Assembly: GCF_008932245.1 (NCBI RefSeq)
Contig: NZ_CP034909.1
Coordinates: 2,480,001-2,544,000 of the forward strand
DNA from: Sinorhizobium alkalisoli
GTDB lineage: Bacteria; Pseudomonadota; Alphaproteobacteria; Rhizobiales; Rhizobiaceae
Direction: 5' to 3'
Length of the DNA stretch: 64,000 nt
Numbering within the stretch: position 1 is the first letter of the stretch; each line of letters opens with the position of its first letter. Position numbers and translations under genes: made by a program. Positions 8,568 through 16,950 of the stretch are shown here, in pieces. The notes under the pieces are model-generated. The model had not been told where the DNA came from, did no database searches, and worked only from the letters and a program-made list of their open reading frames with translations.

Positions 8568-9467
8568 ATGGAACATCTCAACGGCATCCCGGTGTTTGTC
8601 GAGGCGGCGGAGGCCGGCGGCTTCTCCGCTGCGGCGGAGCGGCTGAACCTTTCACGCTCAGCCGTCGGCAAGACGATCGCCCGGCTCGAGCAGAAGTTCG
8701 GCGTCCGCCTCTTCCATCGCACCACCCGGGCGCAGAGCCTGACCGAGGAGGGCCAGCTCTTCTATGAGAGCTGCCAGAGAGCGCTCGGCGAAATCCGCAG
8801 CGCCGAAGCCCTTCTCGAATCCGGGAGACAGGAAATCCGTGGCCGATTGCGGATCTCCATGCCGGTGCTCTTCGGCCGCCAATGCGTGGCACCGCTCTTT
8901 CGGGACCTGTTGCGCAGCCACCCGCATCTCGAGCTCGATCTGTCCTTCAGCGATCGCGTCATCGACCTTCTCGACGAAGGCTTCGATCTTGCCATCCGCA
9001 ACGGTTCATTGGGCAACGATTCCGGGCTGATGACGCGTGCCGTCGCCGAGCAGCGCATGACAGTCTGTGCCTCTCCCGCCTATCTCGCGGCGCGCGGTGC
9101 GCCGCATACCGTGGCAGACCTCGCATCCCACGATGCGGTGGTCTACTGCCGCGGCGGCCAACAGCGACCATGGTCCTTTCCTGTCGAAGGCAGGACCGCC
9201 GAGACGATCTTGCCGAAGACCCGGTTGCGGCTCGACGATCTCGCGGCGATCGCTGATGCGGCAGCCGAGGGCATCGGCCTTGCCTGGCTGCCCTGCTGGC
9301 TGGTGCGCGAGCGCGTGCAACGCGGTGAACTCGTCCGCGTCCTGAGCGATCGGCCCGGTCTCGTTTTCAAGGTGCATGCCGTATGGCCGCGAACGCGGCT
9401 GCTGTTGCCGAAATTGCGGGTGGCGATCGACGCCCTCGCCGCGGGTCTGCCGCGCATCATGGAATAG
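8568..9467 (+). CDS. LysR-family transcriptional regulator
   Basis: 299 residues. The winged helix-turn-helix at residues 1-60 includes FVEAAEAGGFSAAAERLNLS and VGKTIARLEQKFGVRLFHRT. The C-terminal co-inducer domain of the LysR type has RLRISMPVLFGRQCVAPLFR and DLAIRNG, resembling the AaeR/DsdC-like group that often controls divergent oxidoreductases. It is divergent from the dehydrogenase at 7440-8462 and probably controls it. The inducer is not predictable from the sequence. Confidence 0.88.
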   Translation: MEHLNGIPVFVEAAEAGGFSAAAERLNLSRSAVGKTIARLEQKFGVRLFHRTTRAQSLTEEGQLFYESCQRALGEIRSAEALLESGRQEIRGRLRISMPVLFGRQCVAPLFRDLLRSHPHLELDLSFSDRVIDLLDEGFDLAIRNGSLGNDSGLMTRAVAEQRMTVCASPAYLAARGAPHTVADLASHDAVVYCRGGQQRPWSFPVEGRTAETILPKTRLRLDDLAAIADAAAEGIGLAWLPCWLVRERVQRGELVRVLSDRPGLVFKVHAVWPRTRLLLPKLRVAIDALAAGLPRIME

Positions 9468-9552
9468 ATGCGCTGGCCACGCCTAGGCGTTCGAATCTCA
9501 GCATATTCCTTAGATTGAGGGGATTTTCGCGCGAACACGAACGCTAAACAGA

Positions 9553-11319
9553 TTGTGTAGAAAACGTAAGTTGTCGCCACCCGCAATCTGGTCGATAAGG
9601 GGAAAAACCAGCAGCGGCCGGCCGCCGCAGACCCGGGCAAACTGTTTGACTATCATTTCCGCCAGCACGCGCAAGAAGACACACCTGATCTCCGGTGCCG
9701 TTCTCGGCATCTTCGTGCTCTCGCATTTCACCAATCACTCGCTTGGCCTGATCTCCATCGGTGCGATGGAAGCCGGTCGGCGTGTCTTCACATTCTTCTG
9801 GCAAAGCATACCAGGAACCGTTCTGCTCTACGGCGCCTTGCTCCTGCACTTCGTGATGGCCCTCGACAGTCTCTATCGCCGCCAGACTCTCAGGATGCCC
9901 ATCGGCGAGGCCCTGAAGATCGCCTTTGGCCTGAGCCTGCCCTTCTTGCTGATACCCCATGTGGTCGCCACACGGGTGGAGCCGTTCCTGACCGGGATCG
10001 GTGCCGATTATCCCGGCATTCTGCGCGCACAGTGGTCGAGTTCGGTCGGCACAACCCGCCAGACGATCGCGCTGCTGTTCGTATGGAGCCACGCTTGTCT
10101 TGGTGCCTGGTTCTGGACGCGCGGCCGAGACTGGTTTCCGCGATACGAGATCCTGCTCTATACCGTTGCCCTGCTCGTACCCATCTTCGCGCTGCTTGGC
10201 TTCGTCAACGGCGCCCGTTCCCTCGTCCGCGACTATGCCGAACATGGCGCCTATGGCGACACGGCCTATGTCAATGAGCGGCAGCGCCTCGATCCCGCCC
10301 TTGCCGAAAACATCCGGCTCGCCTTCTATGCCGGCTTTGCCGGCCTGATCGGCGGCACCCTGGCGCTGCGCGCCATGCCCGCGCGCGGCCGCATCCGCGT
10401 TCGCTATCCGGATGGGCGCGTGGCGGCGGTCAGCCTCGGCTTCAGCGTGCTCGAGGCGAGCCGCGCCGCCGGTTTCCCCCATGTCTCGGTCTGCGGCGGC
10501 CGCGGCCGGTGCTCGACCTGCCGCGTACGCGTCATTGAGGGCCTCGAGGGCCACCCGGCGCCGGAGGCCGCGGAATTTGCGACCCTCAGCCGGATCGGCG
10601 CCCCCGACAATGTCCGCCTGGCCTGCCAGTTCCGGCCCACCCACAATGTCACGGTCGTGCCCATTCTCGATACCGACAGCCTCGGGATCAAGACGCAGAT
10701 TGCCCGCCAGAACGGCGGCGGGCGCGAGCGGCGCGTCGCCGTGCTCTTCTGCGACCTGCGCGATTTCACCCGCATCGCCGAGCACCGGTTGCCCTACGAC
10801 ACTGTGTTCCTGCTCAACCGCTATTTCGCAATGATCGGCGAGGCGGTCGAGGGGTCGGGCGGCGTTGTCGACAAATTCATCGGTGACGGCGCATTGGCGA
10901 TTTTCGGATTGAAGAGCTCTTACAAAGACGCCTGCCTGCAATCGCTGACCGCCGCCATGCGGTTGTCGGAAGGCGTGGAGGCGCTTAACCAGACGTTCGA
11001 AGCTGAACTCCAGCAGCCGCTGCGGCTCGCAATCGGCCTGCATGCCGGGCGGGCGATCATCGGCGAGATGGGTTACGGCCAGGCGACATCGCTGACTGCA
11101 GTCGGCGACACGATCAACACCGCAAGCCGGCTGGAGGGCCTGGCGAAGGAGCATGACGCGGAGCTTGCCGTCTCCGTCGAGCTCGTTAACCGCGCCGGCG
11201 TCAGCCTCGAGGGCAATCGCCGTCTGGATATCGGCCTGCGCGGCCGCCAAGCACGGCTCGAAATCTGGATCCTCGAAAACGCCGGGGCAATATCAAACGC
11301 GCTCCCGGCAGAGGATTGA
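9553..11319 (+). CDS. cyaC: Membrane-bound class III adenylate cyclase with diheme-B anchor and [2Fe-2S] domain (CyaC-type)
   Basis: Up to 588 residues. No ATG start fits: an in-frame TTG at 9553 and another at 9646 (LTIISASTRKKTH) are both possible, the latter being more natural just before the first helix. About six membrane helices (residues 45-275) carry histidines H58, H62, H99, H136 and H180, matching the tetra-histidine pattern of diheme-B succinate:quinone reductase anchors. A plant-type ferredoxin domain follows with C314, C320, C323 and C358. The class III cyclase domain (395-560) has metal ligands D401 and D445, K441 and VGDTINTASRLEG. S. meliloti CyaC of this build was reported as a quinone-responsive redox-controlled adenylate cyclase. 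Confidence 0.92.
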   Translation: MCRKRKLSPPAIWSIRGKTSSGRPPQTRANCLTIISASTRKKTHLISGAVLGIFVLSHFTNHSLGLISIGAMEAGRRVFTFFWQSIPGTVLLYGALLLHFVMALDSLYRRQTLRMPIGEALKIAFGLSLPFLLIPHVVATRVEPFLTGIGADYPGILRAQWSSSVGTTRQTIALLFVWSHACLGAWFWTRGRDWFPRYEILLYTVALLVPIFALLGFVNGARSLVRDYAEHGAYGDTAYVNERQRLDPALAENIRLAFYAGFAGLIGGTLALRAMPARGRIRVRYPDGRVAAVSLGFSVLEASRAAGFPHVSVCGGRGRCSTCRVRVIEGLEGHPAPEAAEFATLSRIGAPDNVRLACQFRPTHNVTVVPILDTDSLGIKTQIARQNGGGRERRVAVLFCDLRDFTRIAEHRLPYDTVFLLNRYFAMIGEAVEGSGGVVDKFIGDGALAIFGLKSSYKDACLQSLTAAMRLSEGVEALNQTFEAELQQPLRLAIGLHAGRAIIGEMGYGQATSLTAVGDTINTASRLEGLAKEHDAELAVSVELVNRAGVSLEGNRRLDIGLRGRQARLEIWILENAGAISNALPAED

Positions 11320-11395
11320 GCCATCATCGGTTGCCCCCTCACCCTCTCGCGGCAGCGGGATGAGGGACGAAGATGACCCGCAAACGCCGACGTAC

Positions 11396-12037
11396 CTACT
11401 CCCGCACCTGCAGGCCATCGATGAACAGCCGTTCGAGGAACCGCGCCGCATCCTCGAAGCGCCCGTCACCGGCATGCTCCTGGCCGAGGACGGCGCGCAC
11501 CTGCACGTCGAAGTCGGCGTAATGCTGCGTCGTCGACCAAATCGCGAAGATCAGGTGATAGGGATCGCATTTGGCGATCTTGCCCGCCTTCGCCCAGGCC
11601 CTGATCACCTCGGCCTTATCGTCGACCAGTTGCTTCAGAGGTCCTTTCAGTTCGTCCTCGATATGCGGTGCTCCCTGAAGCACCTCATTGGCGAAGAGGC
11701 GGCTTTCACGTGGGTAATCCCGCGCAAGTTCGAGCTTGCGCCGGATATAGCTTCGGATCTCGGCAACGGGATTGCCGCCTGCGTCGAGCGCGCGCAGCGG
11801 ATCGAGCCAGGTGTCGAGCACTCGGTCGATCAGGGCGCGGTGCATCGCCTCCTTGGTGCGGAAATAATAAAGCAGGTTCGGTTTCGACATGCCGGCGACC
11901 TCGGCGATCTGATCGATGGTCGAGCCGCGGAAGCCGTGCGCGGAGAAGACCTCCAGCGCCGCTTCCAAGATCTGCTCCTCCTTCTCCTCCTGAATACGCG
12001 TGCGCCTTTGGGTCTTGGCCGCTCTTGGAAGTACCAT
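11396..12037 (-). CDS. rutR: TetR-family regulator, RutR type (pyrimidine catabolism)
   Basis: 213 residues from the ATG at 12037, which has GGGGGAG just upstream and gives the same length as E. coli RutR (212). The DNA-binding part (residues 14-60) contains ILEAALEVFSAHGFRGSTID and VAGMSKPNLLYYFRTKEAM. The C-terminal part has RLFANEVLQGAPHIEDEL and AIWSTTQHYADF, both close to RutR. E. coli RutR represses pyrimidine breakdown genes and is released by uracil or thymine. It is divergent from the amidohydrolase/dihydropyrimidinase genes, with a RutR-like palindrome in between (12171-12186). A longer start at 12106 is possible but has no ribosome site. Confidence 0.88.
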   Translation of the reverse strand: MVLPRAAKTQRRTRIQEEKEEQILEAALEVFSAHGFRGSTIDQIAEVAGMSKPNLLYYFRTKEAMHRALIDRVLDTWLDPLRALDAGGNPVAEIRSYIRRKLELARDYPRESRLFANEVLQGAPHIEDELKGPLKQLVDDKAEVIRAWAKAGKIAKCDPYHLIFAIWSTTQHYADFDVQVRAVLGQEHAGDGRFEDAARFLERLFIDGLQVRE

Positions 12038-12170
12038 CTCTCCCCCTGTCGATGCCCGCACCGGATCGGAAAGGGACCCGATCTGCCCGAAATTCGGACG
12101 CGCCATTTTATGGGCAGCAGTTCCGATTTTTTCTTTTTCCCGCTTGAGTGCCGCCGCGGAAGCTGTAATG

Positions 12171-12186
12171 TTTACCAACCGGTCAA
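12171..12186. promoter_or_regulatory. Candidate RutR operator
   Basis: TTTACCAACCGGTCAA agrees with TTGACCA-N2-TGGTCAA at 12 of 14 fixed positions. It lies between the divergent rutR-like gene and the amidohydrolase gene, 129 bases before the latter's start. Confidence 0.65.
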
Positions 12187-12314
12187 ATTATCAGCCAGAA
12201 CGCCAATAAAGGCAACGGCTGTTAGAAGGGCATAAAACAAAGCTCAGATTTGGCCAACGGGAACATGAGGGCTATCCCCGGGGGAGGGCCCAGCCGAAAT
12301 CAGAGGAGAACGCC

Positions 12315-13565
12315 ATGGCAGCACCTGGCGAGAATAGGCGCGTCAATGCCGACCGCCTGTGGGATTCGTTGATGGAAATGGCGAAGATCGGCCCAGGCGT
12401 CGCTGGCGGTAACAATCGCCAGACTTTGACGGATGCCGACGGCGAAGCCCGACGGCTCTTTCAGTCCTGGTGCGCGGCGGCCGGGCTCACCATGGGTGTC
12501 GACAAAATGGGCACCATGTTCATGACTCGCCCCGGAACCGATCCCGATGCCCTGCCCGTCCATATCGGCTCCCATCTCGATACCCAGCCGACCGGCGGCA
12601 AGTTCGACGGCGTGCTCGGGGTGTTAAGCGGCCTCGAGGTCGTGCGCACGATGAACGATCTCGGGATCAGGACCAGGCGCCCGATCGTCGTTACCAACTG
12701 GACCAATGAGGAAGGCGCGCGCTTCGCGCCGGCAATGCTTGCCTCCGGGGTCTTCGCCGGCGTCCACACGCTCGACTATGCCTATGCCCGCAAGGATCCC
12801 GAAGGAAAGATCTTCGGCGACGAGTTAAAGCGCATCGGCTGGGTCGGCGACGAAGACGTCGGCGATCGCAAGATGCACGCCTATTTCGAATATCACATCG
12901 AACAGGGGCCGATCCTCGAAGCCGAGAACAAAGAGATCGGCGTCGTCACCCACTGTCAGGGTCTCTGGTGGCTCGAGTTCACGCTGACCGGCCGGGAGGC
13001 CCATACCGGCTCGACGCCGATGAACATGCGCGTCAATGCCGGGCTCGCCATGGCGCGCATCCTCGAAATGGTGCAGACCGTCGCCATTGAAAATCAGCCG
13101 GGAGCCGTCGGCGGCGTCGGCCAGATGTTCTTCTCGCCGAATTCTCGCAACGTGCTGCCGGGCAAGGTCGTTTTCACCGTCGACATCCGCTCGCCCGACC
13201 AGGCCAAGCTCGACGGCATGCGCGCGCGCATCGAGGCGGAAGCGCCGAAGATCTGCGAGCCCCTTGGCGTCGGGTGTGCCATCGAGGCGGTCGGCCATTT
13301 CGACCCGGTCACCTTCGATCCCAAGCTGGTCTCAACCGTCCGCGGCGCCGCCGAGAAGCTCGGCTACAGCCATATGAACATCATTTCCGGTGCAGGGCAC
13401 GACGCCTGCTGGGCGGCAAAAGTCGCCCCGACGACGATGATCATGTGCCCCTGCGTCGGAGGGTTGAGCCACAACGAGGCCGAGGACATTTCAAAGGAAT
13501 GGGCCGTGGCCGGCGCCGACGTCCTATTCCACGCCGTGCTCGAAACGGCGGAAGTCGTCGAGTGA
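12315..13565 (+). CDS. Zn-dependent M20-family amidohydrolase, probable beta-ureidopropionase / N-carbamoyl-amino acid hydrolase
   Basis: 416 residues, start preceded by AGAGGAG. Metal and catalytic motifs of the HyuC/allantoate amidohydrolase group are complete: HIGSHLDTQPTGGKFDGVLG, NWTNEEGARFAPAM, EYHIEQGPILE and GAGHDACWAAKVAPT. The central dimerisation domain spans about residues 215-330. Its place directly before dihydropyrimidinase and next to RutR indicates the last step of reductive pyrimidine degradation, N-carbamoyl-beta-alanine to beta-alanine plus CO2 and ammonia. Family names such as HyuC, PydC or AllC overlap, and only the context favours the ureidopropionase. Confidence 0.88.
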   Translation: MAAPGENRRVNADRLWDSLMEMAKIGPGVAGGNNRQTLTDADGEARRLFQSWCAAAGLTMGVDKMGTMFMTRPGTDPDALPVHIGSHLDTQPTGGKFDGVLGVLSGLEVVRTMNDLGIRTRRPIVVTNWTNEEGARFAPAMLASGVFAGVHTLDYAYARKDPEGKIFGDELKRIGWVGDEDVGDRKMHAYFEYHIEQGPILEAENKEIGVVTHCQGLWWLEFTLTGREAHTGSTPMNMRVNAGLAMARILEMVQTVAIENQPGAVGGVGQMFFSPNSRNVLPGKVVFTVDIRSPDQAKLDGMRARIEAEAPKICEPLGVGCAIEAVGHFDPVTFDPKLVSTVRGAAEKLGYSHMNIISGAGHDACWAAKVAPTTMIMCPCVGGLSHNEAEDISKEWAVAGADVLFHAVLETAEVVE

Positions 13566-13647
13566 GAATTGCTGCAGCGGGACGGAAATTCCGCCCGTTT
13601 GGCTGGTGGCCTACCGCCGCCCAACAGATCATTGCGAGGAAAGAACA

Positions 13648-15102
13648 ATGAGCACCGTCATCAAGGGTGGAACCATCGTCACAGCCGACCTGACCTACAA
13701 GGCCGACATCAAGGTCGAAGGCGGCAAGATCGTCGAAATCGGCCCCAATCTCTCGGGCGCCGAAACGCTTGACGCGACCGGCTGCTACGTGATGCCGGGC
13801 GGCATCGACCCGCATACCCATCTCGAAATGCCCTTCATGGGCACCTATTCCTCCGACGATTTCGAGAGTGGCACGCGCGCGGCTCTGGCCGGCGGCACAA
13901 CCATGGTCGTCGATTTCGCCCTCCCCTCGCCCGGCCAGTCGCTGCTCGAAGCCCTCACCATGTGGGACAACAAGTCGACTCGCGCCAATTGCGACTATTC
14001 CTTCCACATGGCGATCACCTGGTGGGGCGAACAGGTTTTCAATGAGATGGAGACCATCGTCAAGGATAAGGGCATCAACACCTTCAAGCACTTCATGGCC
14101 TATAAGGGCGCGCTGATGGTGGACGACGACGAGATGTTCTCGTCGTTCCAGCGCTGCGCCGCGCTCGGCGCGCTGCCGCTTGTTCACGCCGAAAACGGCG
14201 ACGTGGTGGCGCAACTGCAAGCGAAACTGCTCGCGGACGGCAACAATGGCCCCGAGGCGCATGCCTATTCGCGGCCGGCCGAGGTCGAGGGCGAAGCCAC
14301 CAACCGCGCGATCATGATCGCCGACATGGCCGGCTGTCCCGTCTATATCGTCCATACTTCCTGCGAGCAGGCGCACGAGGCGATCCGCCGCGCCCGCGCC
14401 AAGGGCATGCGCGTCTTCGGCGAGCCGTTGATCCAGCATCTGACGCTCGACGAGAGCGAATATCTCAACAAGGACTGGGACCACGCCGCCCGCCGGGTGA
14501 TGTCGCCGCCCTTCCGCAACAAAGCGCATCAGGACAGCCTCTGGGCGGGGCTTGCCTCCGGCTCGCTGCAGGTGGTCGCAACCGACCATTGCGCCTTCAC
14601 GACGGCGCAGAAGCGCTTCGGCGTCGGCGACTTCACCAAGATCCCGAACGGCACCGGCGGGCTGGAGGATCGCATGCCGATGCTCTGGACCTATGGCGTC
14701 GCGACCGGTCGGATCACCATGAACGAATTCGTCGCGGTGACGTCCACCAACATCGCCAAGATCCTCAACATCTATCCGAAAAAGGGCGCAATACTCGTCG
14801 GCGCCGATGCCGACCTCGTCGTCTGGGATCCGAAGCGCTCGAAGACGATCTCGGCCAAGACCCAGCAATCGGCGATCGACTACAACGTTTTCGAGGGCAA
14901 GACGGTTACCGGTCTGCCGCGCTTCACGCTGACGCGCGGCGTTGTCGCAATCGAGGAAGGCACGGTGAAAACCCACGAAGGCCATGGCGAATTCGTCCGT
15001 CGCGATCCCTTCCCGGCCGTCAGCACGGCGCTCACGACCTGGAAGGAAGTGACGGCGCCGCGCGCGGTGCAGCGTACCGGCATCCCGGCAAGCGGCGTCT
15101 GA
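13648..15102 (+). CDS. hydA: Dihydropyrimidinase (D-hydantoinase)
   Basis: 484 residues from MSTVIKGGTIVTADLTYKAD, with GAGGAAAG upstream. It is an amidohydrolase-superfamily TIM barrel with binuclear metal centre. Metal ligands are visible in GGIDPHTHLEMPFMG, in the lysine of FKHFMAYKGALMVDDDE (carbamylated in the family), and in LPLVHAENGDV, VYIVHTSCEQA and VATDHCAFTTAQK. It hydrolyses 5,6-dihydrouracil or dihydrothymine to the carbamoyl-beta-amino acid that the upstream gene product would cleave. The 82-base spacing suggests one operon. Confidence 0.92.
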   Translation: MSTVIKGGTIVTADLTYKADIKVEGGKIVEIGPNLSGAETLDATGCYVMPGGIDPHTHLEMPFMGTYSSDDFESGTRAALAGGTTMVVDFALPSPGQSLLEALTMWDNKSTRANCDYSFHMAITWWGEQVFNEMETIVKDKGINTFKHFMAYKGALMVDDDEMFSSFQRCAALGALPLVHAENGDVVAQLQAKLLADGNNGPEAHAYSRPAEVEGEATNRAIMIADMAGCPVYIVHTSCEQAHEAIRRARAKGMRVFGEPLIQHLTLDESEYLNKDWDHAARRVMSPPFRNKAHQDSLWAGLASGSLQVVATDHCAFTTAQKRFGVGDFTKIPNGTGGLEDRMPMLWTYGVATGRITMNEFVAVTSTNIAKILNIYPKKGAILVGADADLVVWDPKRSKTISAKTQQSAIDYNVFEGKTVTGLPRFTLTRGVVAIEEGTVKTHEGHGEFVRRDPFPAVSTALTTWKEVTAPRAVQRTGIPASGV

Positions 15103-15118
15103 CGCGATGCCGCATCCG

Positions 15119-15553
15119 TCATTGGTCAGGCGCGAAAGGATCGGCCGGCACAAGTCCCTCCAGTTCCGGCAGCAGCACGACGCTCTCCTGCTCCTTCGGA
15201 TCCGTCCGGGCGATCACTGCGGTGCAGGGGCTGTCGGAGAGGTTCGCCGGCAGATGCGGCACGCCGGCGGGGATGTAGAACATCTCGCCGGCCTTGACGA
15301 CCACATGCTCCTCGAGCCGGTCGCCGAACCAGGTGTGCGCCTCGCCGGAGAGCACGTAAATCGCTGTCTCGTGGCTCTCATGGAGATGCGCCTTGGCGCG
15401 GGCGCCCGGCGGCATGGTCAGGAGATGCATGCAGATGCCCGTCGACCCCACCGTCTCCGCGGCAATGCCTTCGAAATAGTTGAGCCCCTGCTTTCCGGCG
15501 TAACCGTTGCCCGGGCGCACCACGCGACAGCCAGGATTGGATGATCGAGACAT
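15119..15553 (-). CDS. Cupin-domain protein
   Basis: 144 residues. The start at 15553 gives MSRSSNPGCRVVRPGNGY. A single double-stranded beta-helix cupin has motif 1 GARAKAHLHESHETAIYVLSG (metal-binding HxH...E) and motif 2 EMFYIPAGVPHLPANLS. The role is unknown; proteins like this are sugar or small-molecule isomerases, oxygenases or sensors. It is convergent with the dihydropyrimidinase gene (16 bases apart) and divergent from the ABC transporter operon. Confidence 0.82.
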   Translation of the reverse strand: MSRSSNPGCRVVRPGNGYAGKQGLNYFEGIAAETVGSTGICMHLLTMPPGARAKAHLHESHETAIYVLSGEAHTWFGDRLEEHVVVKAGEMFYIPAGVPHLPANLSDSPCTAVIARTDPKEQESVVLLPELEGLVPADPFAPDQ

Positions 15554-15674
15554 GAATCTTCTCCAGAATTCGCTGAAAAACCCGCAACCGGAGCCGTCTG
15601 CGGCAAATCCGCGATTGCATGTTGCGCGCCCTGATAGCAGTCTGGCACAGACGAATGAGAATGAGAATTCACCG

Positions 15675-16466
15675 ATGACATCCAATCCCGCTTCCGTCGT
15701 CTCGGCCCGGAACCTTGGGCTGACGTTCGAGACGAGCGACGGGCCGGTCAACGCGCTCACCGGCGTCAACCTCGACGTCGGCAAGGGCGACTTCGTTTCG
15801 TTCATCGGTCCCTCCGGCTGCGGCAAGACGACGTTCCTGCGCGTCATCGCCGACCTGGAAAAGCCGACCTCCGGTTCGATCGCCGTCAACGGCCTGACGC
15901 CTGAGGACGCTCGCCGCAAGCGGGCCTATGGCTATGTCTTCCAGGCAGCCGCCCTTTATCCCTGGCGGACGATCGAGAAGAACGTCGCGCTTCCGCTCGA
16001 AATCATGGGTTACTCGCGGGAAGAGAAAAAGGCGCGGATCGAACGGACGCTGGAGCTCGTCAACCTTGCAGGCTTCGGCAAGAAATATCCCTGGCAGCTT
16101 TCCGGCGGCATGCAGCAGCGCGCCTCGATCGCCCGCGCGCTTGCCTTCGACGCCGATCTCCTGTTGATGGACGAGCCCTTCGGCGCGCTCGACGAAATCG
16201 TCCGCGATCACTTGAACGAACAGTTGCTCAAGCTCTGGGCCGCAACCAGCAAGACGATCTGCTTCGTGACGCACTCGATCCCCGAGGCCGTCTACCTCTC
16301 GACCAGGATCGTCGTCATGAGCCCCCGCCCCGGCCGCGTTACCGACATCATCGAATCGACGTTGCCGAAGGAACGACCGCTCGGCATCCGCGAAACGCCG
16401 GAATTCCTCGAAATCGCCCATCGCGTCCGCGAGGGCTTGAGAGCGGGGCACAGCTATGAGGAATAG
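15675..16466 (+). CDS. ABC transporter ATP-binding protein (NitT/TauT type), predicted pyrimidine/precursor uptake
   Basis: 263 residues from MTSNPASVVSARNLGL. Walker A is GPSGCGKTTFL (about residues 44-54), the signature is LSGGMQQRASIARALA and Walker B is LLLMDEPFGALDE. The following VTHSIPEAVYLSTRIVVMSP is typical of the SsuB/TauB/ThiZ group. It is followed by an acetyltransferase gene overlapping by 11 bases, two permeases and a THI5-like binding protein. Proximity to hydantoinase genes suggests pyrimidine or hydroxymethylpyrimidine uptake, which is inference. Confidence 0.88.
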   Translation: MTSNPASVVSARNLGLTFETSDGPVNALTGVNLDVGKGDFVSFIGPSGCGKTTFLRVIADLEKPTSGSIAVNGLTPEDARRKRAYGYVFQAAALYPWRTIEKNVALPLEIMGYSREEKKARIERTLELVNLAGFGKKYPWQLSGGMQQRASIARALAFDADLLLMDEPFGALDEIVRDHLNEQLLKLWAATSKTICFVTHSIPEAVYLSTRIVVMSPRPGRVTDIIESTLPKERPLGIRETPEFLEIAHRVREGLRAGHSYEE

Positions 16467-16950
16467 CCCCGCCTGTCCGGCGCGCTGCCGCGATGCGGAT
16501 TTGGCAGATATGGCGGTATGCGCCGGTATCCTCAGCAGCTGGATAGACGCGACGCCGTGGATGCCAAGAGTCCATTCAACAGGCGAAGTGGAGCGGTATT
16601 ACCGGGAAACTGTCTTTGCCGAGCGCTCGGTTGTCGTCGCAGAACGTGAAGTTGAAATCGCAGGCTTTCTCACTTTTTCCGACGATCACCTCGTAACGGC
16701 GCTCTATGTCGATGAACGCCACAGGGGCACTGGAGTTGGAGCCGCGTTGCTCGGCGTAGCCAAGAAGCGGTCGGGAACCGAGCTCAGACTTTGGACCTTC
16801 GAACACAATACGCGTGCTCAGCGCTTCTATGTACGCGAGGGCTTCGTGCCGGCAGGCAGAACGGCCGGTGAGAACGAGGAAGGCCTGCCGGATATACTCT
16901 ATCTTTGGCGTGCCGAACTGCCGCGCGGGAGGGAAGCGTTCCATGCGTGA
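16456..16950 (+). CDS. GNAT-family N-acetyltransferase inside the ABC operon
   Basis: 164 residues. The acetyl-CoA-binding core reads ALYVDERHRGTGVGAALLG (motif A, R/Q-x-x-G-x-G/A) and the C-terminal motif is NTRAQRFYVREGFVPAGRT, both diagnostic of GNAT enzymes. The acceptor substrate is unknown. It overlaps the ATPase gene by 11 bases and the first permease gene by 8, so it is translationally coupled with both. This is an unusual place for an acetyltransferase and suggests it may modify the imported compound. Confidence 0.85.
   Translation: MRNSPACPARCRDADLADMAVCAGILSSWIDATPWMPRVHSTGEVERYYRETVFAERSVVVAEREVEIAGFLTFSDDHLVTALYVDERHRGTGVGAALLGVAKKRSGTELRLWTFEHNTRAQRFYVREGFVPAGRTAGENEEGLPDILYLWRAELPRGREAFHA

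Noticed and set aside
9544..11250. 568-codon minus-strand frame over cyaC
   Set aside because: It is antisense to a cyclase with complete domains, of shadow-type composition, with no ribosome site or motif.
13441..15153. 570-codon minus-strand frame over the dihydropyrimidinase gene
   Set aside because: It covers a gene with complete catalytic motifs on the plus strand. It is a mirror frame only.
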